From assembly GCA_016710525.1 (NCBI GenBank), contig JADJVQ010000045.1:1-64000 (forward strand): DNA of 64,000 nucleotides. Direction: 5' to 3'. Positions 19,701 through 27,241 of this stretch are shown in pieces (the stretch's first letter is position 1; every line of letters starts with the position of its first letter). This DNA comes from Burkholderiaceae bacterium. Its GTDB lineage: Bacteria; Pseudomonadota; Gammaproteobacteria; Burkholderiales; Burkholderiaceae_E. A program made the translations under genes and the position numbers. The notes below the pieces were generated by a model. It saw nothing but the letters and a program-made list of their open reading frames with translations, ran no database searches and was not told the origin of the DNA.

Positions 19701-20277
19701 GGCCGCCCGCCAGGAGGCGGAAAAAGCCTGCGGGCACCAGATCGGCGACAACGACCTGGCCTCCTGGCTGATGTACCCGAAGGTCTACCGCGAATTCTCG
19801 GATCACCATCGCCGATTCGGCGATGTCAGCATGCTGCCGACCGCCGCGTACTTCTATGGCATGGCCGATCGCGATGAGATCGCGGTCCACATCGGGCCGG
19901 GCAAGACGCTGGTCATCCGGATGCAGGGCACCGCGCCGGCCGAGGAGGAAGGCGTCATCAAGGTGTTCTTCGAGCTGAACGGGCAGCCGCGCGCGATGCG
20001 CGTCGAGAAGGCCGGCGCGGCGCGGCGCGAACAGCGCCCCCAGGCCGATCCGACCAACGGCGCGCACGTCCCGGCGCCGATGCCCGGGATGGTGGTGACC
20101 GTGTCGGTGAAGGCGGGCCAGGCGGTGCGCGCAGGCGACCCGCTGGTGTCGCTGGAGGCGATGAAGATGGAGACCCAGATCCGGGCCGAGCGCGACGGCA
20201 CGATCAAGGCGGTGCATGTGCGCACCGGCGAGACCATCGCGGCGCGCGACCTGCTGGTGGAGTTCGGCCCGGCCTGA
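16741..20277 (+). CDS. pyc: Pyruvate carboxylase (single-chain)
   Basis: Converts pyruvate, bicarbonate and ATP to oxaloacetate, an anaplerotic and gluconeogenic step. The 1178 residues contain a biotin carboxylase domain (1-460; GYGFLSENPDFARAC, KASWGGGGRGMR, FIEVNPRIQVEHTVTE), a carboxyltransferase domain (about 530-830; LTDTTMRDAHQSLLATRMR, ECWGGATFDVAMRF, HFHTHDTSGA), the PC tetramerisation/allosteric region, and a biotinyl domain with the acceptor lysine in EAMKMETQ (Lys1142). ATG 16741 (MRRIQSLLIANRSEIAIR) is the clear start; the frame extends spuriously upstream. Confidence 0.97.
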   Translation: MRRIQSLLIANRSEIAIRVMRAAAELGIRTVAIYANEDRFALHRFKADESYLVGEGRKPLQAYLDIDDIIRIARLAKVDAIHPGYGFLSENPDFARACAKAGIQFIGPSPEVMTTLGNKVAARNAAVAAGVPVMPATGPLPRTLLQPDAAAAQRAAADEADMQGSLAAAAAVGYPLMLKASWGGGGRGMRVIESEADLVSQLPVARREAAAAFGNDEVYLEKLVRRARHVEVQILGDTHGNLVHLFERDCSVQRRNQKVVERAPAPYLDQAGRDELCKSALALGRAVGYTHAGTVEFLMDADTGKFYFIEVNPRIQVEHTVTEQVTGIDIVKSQIRVTEGARIGDANCPVPRQQDIRLNGHALQCRITTEDPENGFTPDYGRITAYRSAAGFGLRLDGGTAYSGAVITPYYDSLLVKVTAWAPTAEEAIRRMDRGLREFRIRGVATNLQFVENVINHPQFVAGTVITRFIDETPELFKFARRRDRATLVLRYLGDVTVNGHPDMKGRIKPDLSHLHVHQPACDLLAVPPAGTRTRLKELGAPKFAQWMLEQQRPLLTDTTMRDAHQSLLATRMRTVDMLRIAPHYARMLPGLFSLECWGGATFDVAMRFLKEDPWQRLAVLREAVPNIALQMLLRGSNAVGYTNYADNVVRYFVRQAAAGGIDIFRIFDSLNWVRNMRVAIDAVLETGALCEGSICYTADVFDDSRKYGLDYYVRIARELRDAGVHVLGLKDMAGLARPRAVALLVRTLKAETGLPIHFHTHDTSGAAAASVLAAIEAGADAVDGAMDAMSGLTSQPNLSAIVAALSGSERDPRFVGGRAGGEPAGIDLASMLEISHYWEGVRRQYAAFESDIRSGTADVYNHEMPGGQYTNLREQARATGLEHRWPEVSRAYAQVNRLFGDIVKVTPTSKVVGDMALSMVANDLTAQDVTDPAREVAFPESVVSLFKGELGFPPDGFPAALSRKVLKGEPPAPYRPGDSLPDVDLEAARQEAEKACGHQIGDNDLASWLMYPKVYREFSDHHRRFGDVSMLPTAAYFYGMADRDEIAVHIGPGKTLVIRMQGTAPAEEEGVIKVFFELNGQPRAMRVEKAGAARREQRPQADPTNGAHVPAPMPGMVVTVSVKAGQAVRAGDPLVSLEAMKMETQIRAERDGTIKAVHVRTGETIAARDLLVEFGPA

Positions 20278-20416
20278 TGCTGGCTGTCGGCACGCAGGCT
20301 GCGCCGGCAGGCCATCGGTAGGCCGCTGCCGGCCGTCCGGCCCGTCGCCGTCGACCATGGCGGGGCCCGCTCAGCAGAATCGGCGCACTGGCTCGAATGT
20401 GCCGAGAGGTTTGTCC

Positions 20417-21010
20417 ATGAGCGTCGCCCAGATCATCATCGTCGCGGCCCTGATCGGGTTCGCGCTTTGGCTGGTGTCAGCCTACAACCGGCTGATCGCC
20501 CTGCGCGGGCATCTGCACAACGCGTTCGCGCAGATCGACGTCCAGCTGCGCCGCCGCTTCGACCTGATCCCCAACCTCGTCGAAGTTGCGCGGCGCTATA
20601 TGGAACATGAACGCGGCACGCTCGAGGCGGTGATCGCTGCCCGCGATCAGACGCTGGCCTGCTCGCGTGAAGCGGCCCGCCGGCCGGGCGACCTGGGCAC
20701 GATGAATGCGCTGTCCGGCGCCACCGGCGTGCTGGCCGATGCGCTGGGCCGGATGATGGCGGTGGTCGAGGCCTATCCCGAACTGAAGGCCGACGCGGGC
20801 ATGACGCAGTTGTCCGAGGAACTCGCCACCACCGAGAACCGCATCGCGTTCGCCCGCCAGGCCTACAACGACTCGGTCAACGACTACAACGTGGCGATCG
20901 GCCAGTTTCCGGTCAATCTGGTGGCCGGCCTGTTCCGGCTGGTGCCCTCGCAGCCGCTGCAGTCGTGCGAATGCCTGGTGCAGCGGGGACCGGTGCGCGT
21001 GCAGTTTTGA
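20417..21010 (+). CDS. lemA: LemA family protein
   Basis: A 197-residue protein with one N-terminal transmembrane helix (about residues 5-24) and a helical cytoplasmic or periplasmic domain. The family signatures are clear: YNRLIALRGHLHNAFAQIDVQLRRRFDLIPNL-type region (residues about 23-55) and TENRIAFARQAYNDSVNDYN near the C-terminus. The biochemical role of LemA is unknown; it is often beside a membrane M48 peptidase, as here. Its TGA overlaps the proposed TTG start of that peptidase gene, implying translational coupling. Confidence 0.93.
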   Translation: MSVAQIIIVAALIGFALWLVSAYNRLIALRGHLHNAFAQIDVQLRRRFDLIPNLVEVARRYMEHERGTLEAVIAARDQTLACSREAARRPGDLGTMNALSGATGVLADALGRMMAVVEAYPELKADAGMTQLSEELATTENRIAFARQAYNDSVNDYNVAIGQFPVNLVAGLFRLVPSQPLQSCECLVQRGPVRVQF

Positions 21011-22131
21011 GGTTTGCCGCCCACGAGGCGCAGGCACGCCGGCGGTCGCGGCGGCTCACCGCCGCCTTCGCGGCGGCTCTGCTCGGGGTGGTGACAGCGG
21101 TCAATGGCGCCGCCATCCTGGTCGTGATGCTGGTGTCGCGCGCTGCGCGCTGGGCCGATTCCTGGGATGCGCTGCTCGCGGCACTGCCGCCGTACTTCAT
21201 CTTCACCAACACGGCGGTCACCCTGCTGCTGGTCCTGGGCGGCGCCTGGCTCGAAGCCGCTCGGCTGCGCGGCGGCGGCGCGGCGCTGGCCCGCGAACTC
21301 GGCGCCCGCCCGGTGAGTGCCGATCCGGCGAGCCTGCCCGAGCGCCAGTTCCGGCACATCGCCACCGAGATGGCGATCGCGGCGCGCCAGCCGATACCGC
21401 AGCTGTTCGTGCTCGACGCCGAAGAGTCGATCAACGCCTGCGCCGCGGGGCACGACGCCCGCGACGCGGCGATCGTGATGTCGGGGGGTGCGCTGGAGCG
21501 CCTGACCCGCGACGAACTGCAGGGTGTGTACGCGCACGAATACGCCCACGTGCTCAATGGCGATGTCGCGCTGAACATGCGGCTGGCGGCCTGCGTCAGC
21601 GGAGTGCTGATCGTCCACCAGTACGGCCGCTGGCTGACCGGCATCGACCATGCCGGGGGGGACGATCCGCGGGCACGTGCGATGGCGTTTCATCCGCTGC
21701 GCTGGCTGGCCGGCGGGACGGTGATGGCGGTTGGCGCGATCGGCTGGGTCGCCGCCCGGCTGCTGCAAGCCGGGGTCAGCCGCGAGCGCGAACATCTGGC
21801 CGATGCCGCGGCAGTCCGCCTGACCCGGCTGGCCGACGGGCTGGGCGCGGCGCTGCGCAAGCTGCGCTGGCAGCAGGAGCAGGCGTGCCGGGGCTCGCCG
21901 GGTTTTCCCGGGCCGCGCCGGTTCGCCCATCTCTGGTTCAGCAGCACCGGCGGCTGGCACCGATGGTTGTCGACCCATCCGCCACTGACCGAGCGGATCC
22001 GGCGGGTGCTGGGCCGGGACGCACCCCCGCTGCCCGCGCCCGCGCTGGCCGTGCGCGAGGTGGCGCCGGCGACTCCACCGGTGCGCGAGCCCGATCTCGC
22101 GCCGCTCGAGTTCACCGACGGCGCGCGCTAG
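21007..22131 (+). CDS. M48 family membrane metallopeptidase
   Basis: A zinc metalloprotease related to HtpX/Ste24. It has two hydrophobic segments near the N-terminus (LTAAFAAALLGVVTAVNGAA and FIFTNTAVTLLLVLGGAWL) and the zinc site HEYAH at about residues 177-181, followed by REREHLADAAAV, the third-ligand Glu region. I propose TTG 21007, which overlaps the lemA stop (TTGA) and gives an N-terminus LRFAAHEAQARRRSRRL typical of LemA-linked peptidases; an ATG at 20965 would overlap lemA by 46 bases. It probably acts with LemA in membrane protein quality control (inference). Confidence 0.88.
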   Translation: MRFAAHEAQARRRSRRLTAAFAAALLGVVTAVNGAAILVVMLVSRAARWADSWDALLAALPPYFIFTNTAVTLLLVLGGAWLEAARLRGGGAALARELGARPVSADPASLPERQFRHIATEMAIAARQPIPQLFVLDAEESINACAAGHDARDAAIVMSGGALERLTRDELQGVYAHEYAHVLNGDVALNMRLAACVSGVLIVHQYGRWLTGIDHAGGDDPRARAMAFHPLRWLAGGTVMAVGAIGWVAARLLQAGVSREREHLADAAAVRLTRLADGLGAALRKLRWQQEQACRGSPGFPGPRRFAHLWFSSTGGWHRWLSTHPPLTERIRRVLGRDAPPLPAPALAVREVAPATPPVREPDLAPLEFTDGAR

Positions 22132-22229
22132 CGACGACGCGTTCATAGTCGACCCGCGATACAGGCGTCGCGCGATAATCGGCGCTTCGGGCCACCTTGC
22201 CCGCCTTGCGTAGCCATCGGGCCACCAAC

Positions 22230-23156
22230 ATGACCACCGCCTATCCCCGTGACCTCGTCGGCTACGGCCGCAATCCCCCGCAGGCCAACTGGCCGGGCCG
22301 CGCCCGTGTCGCTGTTCAGTTCGTTCTCAACTACGAAGAGGGCGGCGAGAACTGCGTGCTGCACGGCGACCCCGGCTCCGAACAGTTCCTGTCGGAAATC
22401 ATCGGCGCGGCCGCCTACCCCGATCGCCACATGAGCATGGAGTCGATCTACGAATACGGCTCGCGCGCCGGTGTCTGGCGCATCCTGCGCGAGTTCGAGC
22501 GCCGCGGGCTGCCGCTGACGGTTTTCGGCGTGTCGATGGCCTTGCAACGCCATCCGGAACTGACCCGCGCCCTGGTCGAACTCGGCCATGAAATCGCCTG
22601 CCACGGCTGGCGCTGGATCCATTACCAGGGGGTGGACGAAGCCACCGAACGCGAGCACATGCGCGAGGCGGTGCGCATCATGCGCGAGCTGACCGGCCAG
22701 GCGCCCACGGGCTGGTACACCGGACGCGACAGCCCGAATACCCGGCGCCTGGTGGTGGAGCACGGCGGCTTTCGGTATGACTCCGATTATTACGGCGACG
22801 ACTTGCCATTCTGGACCGAGGTGGCGGCGGGCGAGCGCGGCGTGGTGCCTCATCTGGTGGTGCCCTATACGCTGGACGCCAACGACATGCGATTCGCGTC
22901 GCCGCAGGGATTTAATACAGCGCAGCATTTTTTCGAGTATCTGCGCGACAGCTTCGATGTGCTGTATGCCGAAGGCGACGAGTGTCCCAGGATGATGTCG
23001 GTCGGCATGCACTGCCGGCTGCTCGGCCGCCCGGGCCGGTTCCTGGCGCTGCAGAAGTTTCTCGATCACATCGAGCGGCACGACCGGGTCTGGGTGACCC
23101 GGCGCATCGACATCGCCGAGCATTGGATCGCGAATCATCCCCATCGGCCGCGCTGA
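22230..23156 (+). CDS. puuE: PuuE-type allantoinase (polysaccharide-deacetylase fold)
   Basis: A 308-residue cytoplasmic hydrolase of the NodB-like fold. PuuE hydrolyses allantoin to allantoate without metal dependence in the cofactor-free family. Recognisable segments: YPRDLVGYGRNPPQANWPG, NYEEGGENCVLHGD, EIACHGWRWIHYQ, GWYTGRDSPNTRRLVVEHGG, RFASPQGFNT and MMSVGMHCRLLGRPGR. ATG 22230 gives the family N-terminus. No other purine-degradation genes are in the window. alkA begins two bases after its stop codon, so the two are cotranscribed. Confidence 0.93.
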   Translation: MTTAYPRDLVGYGRNPPQANWPGRARVAVQFVLNYEEGGENCVLHGDPGSEQFLSEIIGAAAYPDRHMSMESIYEYGSRAGVWRILREFERRGLPLTVFGVSMALQRHPELTRALVELGHEIACHGWRWIHYQGVDEATEREHMREAVRIMRELTGQAPTGWYTGRDSPNTRRLVVEHGGFRYDSDYYGDDLPFWTEVAAGERGVVPHLVVPYTLDANDMRFASPQGFNTAQHFFEYLRDSFDVLYAEGDECPRMMSVGMHCRLLGRPGRFLALQKFLDHIERHDRVWVTRRIDIAEHWIANHPHRPR

Positions 23157-23157
23157 G

Positions 23158-24132
23158 ATGCCCGAGGGGTCGATTCCGTTCGCCGCCGTACCCTTCGCCT
23201 CAGATTCATCCGAAGTCCCCCTGCGGTTCGAGCTGACTTTCCAGCCGCCCTACGACTGGGGCTGGGTGCTGTCGTTCCTGTCGCGGCGCCTTATCGGCGG
23301 GGTCGAGCACATCGGCCCGGATGTTTATTCGCGCCTCGTGCGTCTGCCGGCCGGCGGTGCCTGGGTGCTCGGGCGCCTGGATGTCCGACCCTGTCCGGGG
23401 CGTGCGGCGCTGGCGGTCACGCTGGCGCCATCGCTGGCCGGCGTGCAGGGCCAGGCGCTGGCCGGCGTACGGCGCCTTTTCGACCTCGACTGCGTGCCGG
23501 GGCCGGTCAACGCGGTGCTCGGCGAGCTTTCTGCCGATGCGCCCGGCGTGCGTGTGCCGGGCGCCTTCGACGGGTTCGAACTCGCGGTGCGGGCGGTCCT
23601 CGGACAGCAGGTGACGGTCAAAGCCGCCCACACGCTTGCCGGGCGTCTCGCGGCGCGGTTTGGCGATCGGCTGGTCGATGGTCCGGGCGATCGGTCGCTC
23701 ATCGCCGAGCCGCTGTCGTGCGCCTTTCCGGACGCCGCCCGCCTCGCCGCGGTGCCGCTCGAGGAACTGACCGCCTGCGGGCTGATCCGCACCCGTGCTG
23801 CCGCGATCCAGGCGATCGCGCGGGCTATCGTCGACGATGGGCTGGTACTGGCGCCCGGAGCGCCGCTGGAGCCGAGCCTGGCTCACCTGAAGAGCCTGCG
23901 CGGCATCGGCGACTGGACCGCTCAGTATGTGGCGATGCGGGCGCTGGCCTGGCCAGATGCGTTCCCCGCCTCCGACCTCATCCTGATGCGAGCCCTGGGC
24001 GCGCCCACCCCGGCACGCGCCACGGCGGCGGCGCAGGTCTGGCGGCCCTGGCGGTCGTACGCGGTGATGCATCTGTGGCGGCGGGGCAGCTGGCCCGTGA
24101 CCCCGGCAGGCGGGGGTCAGGCCGCAAAATGA
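23158..24132 (+). CDS. alkA: DNA-3-methyladenine glycosylase II (AlkA)
   Basis: Removes alkylated bases from DNA in base-excision repair. The 324 residues hold an AlkA N-terminal domain (LTFQPPYDWGWVLSFLSRRLIGGVE) and a helix-hairpin-helix glycosylase domain: AVRAVLGQQVTVKAA, then LRGIGDWTAQYVAMRAL with the catalytic Asp273 in FPASDLILMRAL. No Ada-like methyl-acceptor or AraC domain is fused. It starts directly after puuE, and its TGA overlaps the ATG of the collapsed EamA gene. Confidence 0.93.
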   Translation: MPEGSIPFAAVPFASDSSEVPLRFELTFQPPYDWGWVLSFLSRRLIGGVEHIGPDVYSRLVRLPAGGAWVLGRLDVRPCPGRAALAVTLAPSLAGVQGQALAGVRRLFDLDCVPGPVNAVLGELSADAPGVRVPGAFDGFELAVRAVLGQQVTVKAAHTLAGRLAARFGDRLVDGPGDRSLIAEPLSCAFPDAARLAAVPLEELTACGLIRTRAAAIQAIARAIVDDGLVLAPGAPLEPSLAHLKSLRGIGDWTAQYVAMRALAWPDAFPASDLILMRALGAPTPARATAAAQVWRPWRSYAVMHLWRRGSWPVTPAGGGQAAK

Positions 24133-24474
24133 AGCCGCGTGATCTCCTCGACCTGGTGCTGCTGGCCGCGCTGTGGGGTGCTGCTGGCCGCGCTGTGGGC
24201 CGCCTGGCCAGCGGAGCCGCCCTCCGCCGGGGCATGGGCCGCGGTCCTCACGCTCGGTATCGCCTGCACCGGCCTGGCCTACCTGCTTTATTTTCGGCTG
24301 ATCGATCGGGTCGGGCCGGCGCGCGCGATCGCGGTCACGTTCCTGGTGCCGATGTTTGGAATCGCCTTCGGCGCGCTATTTTTGGGCGAGGCGATCGGCT
24401 GGCGAATGATCGCCGGCAGCGCGGTGGTGCTGCTGGGCACCGCGCTGGCCACCGGACTATTGCGGCGCCGGTGA
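24129..24474 (+). pseudogene. Remnant of an EamA/DMT-family transporter with internal deletion
   Basis: The ATG at 24129 begins MKPRDLLDLVLLAALWG, a normal first helix of a drug/metabolite transporter of about 290 residues. After 17 codons the sequence jumps to the C-terminal half of the family, in another frame: AWAAVLTLGIACTGLAYLLY, RLIDRVGPARAIAVTF, PMFGIAFGALFLGEAIG, ending RRR. Roughly 170-190 residues are missing. At the junction a 22-base sequence coding VLLAALW is present twice in tandem, each copy read in a different frame; with one copy the two parts would be in frame. This is a deletion scar or a misassembly. The end overlaps trhO by 18 bases. Confidence 0.85.
24155..24198 (+). repeat. 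Perfect 22-base tandem duplication at the EamA junction
   Basis: Two identical 22-base units, 24155-24176 and 24177-24198, starting GGTGCTGCTGGCC. Both encode VLLAALW, one in the N-terminal frame and one in the C-terminal frame of the broken transporter gene. Confidence 0.95.
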
Positions 24475-25194
24475 AAGGTCGGGCGTCAGCGCCTCGCGTT
24501 CGTCGAACACGAAACACGTGCCGCGATAATGGCTGGCGCCGGCCAGCTCGAAATAGCGGAGAATCCCGCCGTCGAGCTGAAAAACCCGGTCGAAACCGGC
24601 ATTGCGCAGGTGGATTGCCGCTTTTTCGCAGCGGATGCCGCCGGTGCAGTAACTGACCACGGTCTTGCCGCGCAACTCGGCTCCGTGTTCGTCGACCGCG
24701 CTCGGGAAATCGCTGAATTTGCCGAGCCGCCAGTCGATACAGGCTTCGAATGCGCCGTGGTCGACCTCGAACGCATTGCGGGTGTCGAGCATGACGACGG
24801 GCACGCCGTCGTCGTCGTGACCGCGGTCCAGCCACCGCTTGAGCGTCGGCGCGTCGATCGCGGGCGCGCGGCCGGCCGCCGGCCGGATGGCGGGCTGGTT
24901 CATCCGGATGATCTCGCGCTTGAGTCTGATACGCATTCGCCCGAAGGGCTGGGTCTCGGACCAGCTTTCCTTCAGTTCGAGTCCGGCCAGTCGCGGATCG
25001 GCCTGCAGCAGGGCAAGCACCTCGTGGACTGCGGCGGGCACGCCGGCCAGCACGAGATTGATTCCCTCCTCGGCCAGCAAAATGGTGCCCTTGACCGGCA
25101 GCCGTGCCGTGGCAGCGAGCAGGTTCTCGCGAATATCGGCCGCATCGGGCAGCGGCACGAAACGGTATGCCGAGATATTGAATATCGGTTTCAT
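24457..25194 (-). CDS. trhO: tRNA uridine(34) hydroxylase (TrhO, YceA; rhodanese domain)
   Basis: TrhO hydroxylates uridine-34 in tRNA anticodons as an oxygen-dependent step toward 5-carboxymethoxyuridine. The 245-residue product has the N-terminal acylphosphatase-like domain (FNISAYRFVPL, GTILLAEEGINLVLAG), then a rhodanese domain with VVMLDTRNAFEVDHG, the active-site Cys183 in SYCTGGIRCEKA, and FQLDGGILRYFE. The ATG at 25194 is preceded by a short divergent spacer shared with the hns gene. Confidence 0.95.
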   Translation of the reverse strand: MKPIFNISAYRFVPLPDAADIRENLLAATARLPVKGTILLAEEGINLVLAGVPAAVHEVLALLQADPRLAGLELKESWSETQPFGRMRIRLKREIIRMNQPAIRPAAGRAPAIDAPTLKRWLDRGHDDDGVPVVMLDTRNAFEVDHGAFEACIDWRLGKFSDFPSAVDEHGAELRGKTVVSYCTGGIRCEKAAIHLRNAGFDRVFQLDGGILRYFELAGASHYRGTCFVFDEREALTPDLSPAPQ

Positions 25195-25268
25195 ATGAGG
25201 GATTATACTGAGGCACCAGGCGCAGTAATGATCAGATAATCCCCGGAGACGGACTCAAGGCTTCTCGA

Positions 25269-25642
25269 ATGACTACCTATCGCGAATATCAAAACCAGAT
25301 CGAAGAACTGCAACGCAAGGCGGCCACCGCCCGCAAAGAGGAAATCGGTACCACCATCCGGGATATCAAAAAGAAAATCGCCGAATTCGGCCTGACGGCT
25401 GCCGATCTGGGCCTGGCGGCGCCGGCGGCGCCGCGTCGTGCGGCCAAGCCGGCCGACAAGGCCGCGCGGCGGCCGAGCCCAAGGGCGCGCGCAAGAAGCG
25501 CCGTTCGACCGCCGGCAAGAAGGTGGCGCCCAAGTACCGGGGCCCTGCCGGGGATTTGTGGACCGGCCGAGGGCGTCAGCCGTCCTGGGTAGTGGCCGAA
25601 ATCGCCGCCGGGCGCACGCTGGACGATCTGCTGATCAAATAA
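25269..25642 (+). pseudogene. hns: H-NS family nucleoid protein with frameshift before the DNA-binding domain
   Basis: Residues 1-55 (MTTYREYQNQIEELQRKAAT, IRDIKKKIAEFGLTAADLG) are the oligomerisation part of Burkholderia-type H-NS. The DNA-binding C-terminal domain is also present but in another frame: APKYRGPAGDLWTGRGRQPSW then VVAEIAAGRTLDDLLIK and a TAA at 25640-25642. The frame changes around bases 25459-25475, in a GCCGCGCGGCGGCCGAG stretch; a two-base excess or one-base loss would explain it. As written, translation gives a 107-residue product lacking the DNA-binding motif (TWTGRGR-type). A sequencing error in this GC-rich spot is a strong alternative. Upstream, GATAAT at 25225-25230 is a possible -10 element. 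Confidence 0.88.
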
Positions 25643-25661
25643 ACCCGCCGATGTGGCGGTG

Positions 25662-26663
25662 TCAGCCGCGCGACGAATCCGTCGCCGGCTCCACCGCCAG
25701 CACGGCGACGGGTTCGGGCGCGAGCAGACTGCCCGCGCGAAGCCCCCTGATCGTCGCCAAGGTCAGGCCCAGCAGCACCAACGAGGTCACTGCCAGCATG
25801 AGGATGCCGGGCAGATGCAGGCCCGGGGCCTCGGCCGTTGCCCGCATCAGCAGGGCGCTGAAGGCCGCGAGCGGAAACGAGGCGGACCATGACGGCATTC
25901 CGAAGGGTGTCTTCAGAATGGCCGGCACGCGCGTTGCTACGACGAACAGCATCAGGCCGGCCACTCCCAGCGCCGCGAAGGCCACCGGCATCGGCGCGCC
26001 CAGCGCCAGTGCCGAGATGCCCGCAACCGAAGGCGGCGCCACCGTGATGAACCATGAGGGCGCCAGCCGGTCGGGCATCGGCTGCTGGACCTGGCGCGCC
26101 AGCACGACGGCGGTCACCACCGGCCAGAAGAACGCGCCGATTCCGAAGAAGGCCCATGACAAGGCCTCGTGATGCAGCGGCACGCCCGCCAGCGGCACCA
26201 GGATATTGCCCACGATCGGGATGTAGATCACCGGCGTGATCGATGCCCAGCGCAGCTTGCCGGCCACCCAGCGCGAGACCATCCAGGTGGTGACCGTCAG
26301 CTGTCCCAGCAGGCCGATCGCCCATGCCGCCTCGGTCACGCGAGCGGGCCATTCAAGGGTGACCCCGACGGTGGCGAGCAGGATGATCGACACCGGGAAA
26401 GCGGCGGCGAAGCCCTGGCGAACCGGATGGGCGAGGTCTTCGGGCAGGGCGCCGGGGTTGCGCACGCTGCGCAGTGCCATCGCGGCCACCACCGCGGCGA
26501 AAATCAGCCCGGCAACGGCACCGCAGGCCTCGGACAAGGTCCGCGCTGCCGGCCCGAAGCCGTCCTCGGCGCGGTGCCAGGCCAGCGCCAGTCCGCACCA
26601 GCCCATGACCGGTGCGAACCACTGCGGGCCGACGAAATACAAAGCGGGTCTGTTCTTGGTCAT
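25662..26663 (-). CDS. SLAC1/TehA (TDT) family transporter
   Basis: A 333-residue inner-membrane protein with about ten hydrophobic helices. N-terminal YFVGPQWFAPVMGWCGLALA and the internal FPVSIILLATVGVT, PSWFITVAPPSVAGISALAL and FGMPSWSASFPLAAFS segments are typical of the tellurite-resistance/dicarboxylate transporter family, which includes the SLAC1 anion channels. The transported ion is not predictable. The ATG at 26663 (MTKNRPALYFVGPQ) was chosen over a longer frame that would overlap the divergent trxC promoter. Confidence 0.88.
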   Translation of the reverse strand: MTKNRPALYFVGPQWFAPVMGWCGLALAWHRAEDGFGPAARTLSEACGAVAGLIFAAVVAAMALRSVRNPGALPEDLAHPVRQGFAAAFPVSIILLATVGVTLEWPARVTEAAWAIGLLGQLTVTTWMVSRWVAGKLRWASITPVIYIPIVGNILVPLAGVPLHHEALSWAFFGIGAFFWPVVTAVVLARQVQQPMPDRLAPSWFITVAPPSVAGISALALGAPMPVAFAALGVAGLMLFVVATRVPAILKTPFGMPSWSASFPLAAFSALLMRATAEAPGLHLPGILMLAVTSLVLLGLTLATIRGLRAGSLLAPEPVAVLAVEPATDSSRG

Positions 26664-26785
26664 GGGCGCGGGCTTGAGTGCGTCTTGAGCCTGCCGGGCA
26701 AGGCCCCATATACCGGGGAGTTGGAGTTCATGACACGGCGGCGCCGGCCGGCTAACCGGCGATCTGGCTGACAAAGGAAGCGCAG

Positions 26786-27241
26786 ATGCAACTGGTATGC
26801 CCTGATTGTGCCACGCTGAATCGCGTGCCCCCCGAACGGCTGGCCGAGGAGCCCGTCTGCGGGCGCTGTGGCGCGGAGCTGACCGATCCGCGGCCGCGCG
26901 AGCTCGATGGCGCTTCGTTTGCGCGGCTGATCGAACGTCATGAACTGCCGGTCGTGGTCGATTTCTGGGCGCCCTGGTGCGGCCCCTGCCGCACGATGGC
27001 CCCGCATTTCGAGGCCGCCGCGCGCCAGATGCGCGGCCAGGTGAGCTTTGTCAAAGTGGACACCGAAGCGCAGCCCGCGCTGGCCAGCCAGTACGCGATC
27101 CGCAGCATCCCGACCCTTGCCGTGTTCCATGGCGGGCGCGAGGTGGCGCGGGTCAGCGGCGCGATGCCGGCGGCCGAGTTGCAGCGCTGGCTGGAATCGA
27201 CCGGGGTCACCCGTTCAGGCGGACCCGCAATGCGCCGCTGA
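26786..27241 (+). CDS. trxC: Thioredoxin 2 (zinc-binding thioredoxin)
   Basis: Cytoplasmic disulfide reductase. The N-terminal zinc ribbon has CPDC and CGRC pairs; the thioredoxin fold follows with active site WAPWCGPCRTMAP and the cis-proline loop IRSIPTLAVF. The length of 151 residues is normal. The 3' end overlaps the convergent regulator gene by 35 bases. Confidence 0.96.
   Translation: MQLVCPDCATLNRVPPERLAEEPVCGRCGAELTDPRPRELDGASFARLIERHELPVVVDFWAPWCGPCRTMAPHFEAAARQMRGQVSFVKVDTEAQPALASQYAIRSIPTLAVFHGGREVARVSGAMPAAELQRWLESTGVTRSGGPAMRR

Noticed and set aside
16597..20358. A 1253-codon open frame antisense to pyc
   Set aside because: High third-position GC keeps the complementary frame open; the product is Arg/His/Asp-rich with no domain, and pyc is unambiguous.
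24129..24474. Insertion-sequence damage of the EamA gene
   Set aside because: No terminal inverted repeats or transposase remain; the 22-base tandem duplication is better explained by recombination or misassembly.
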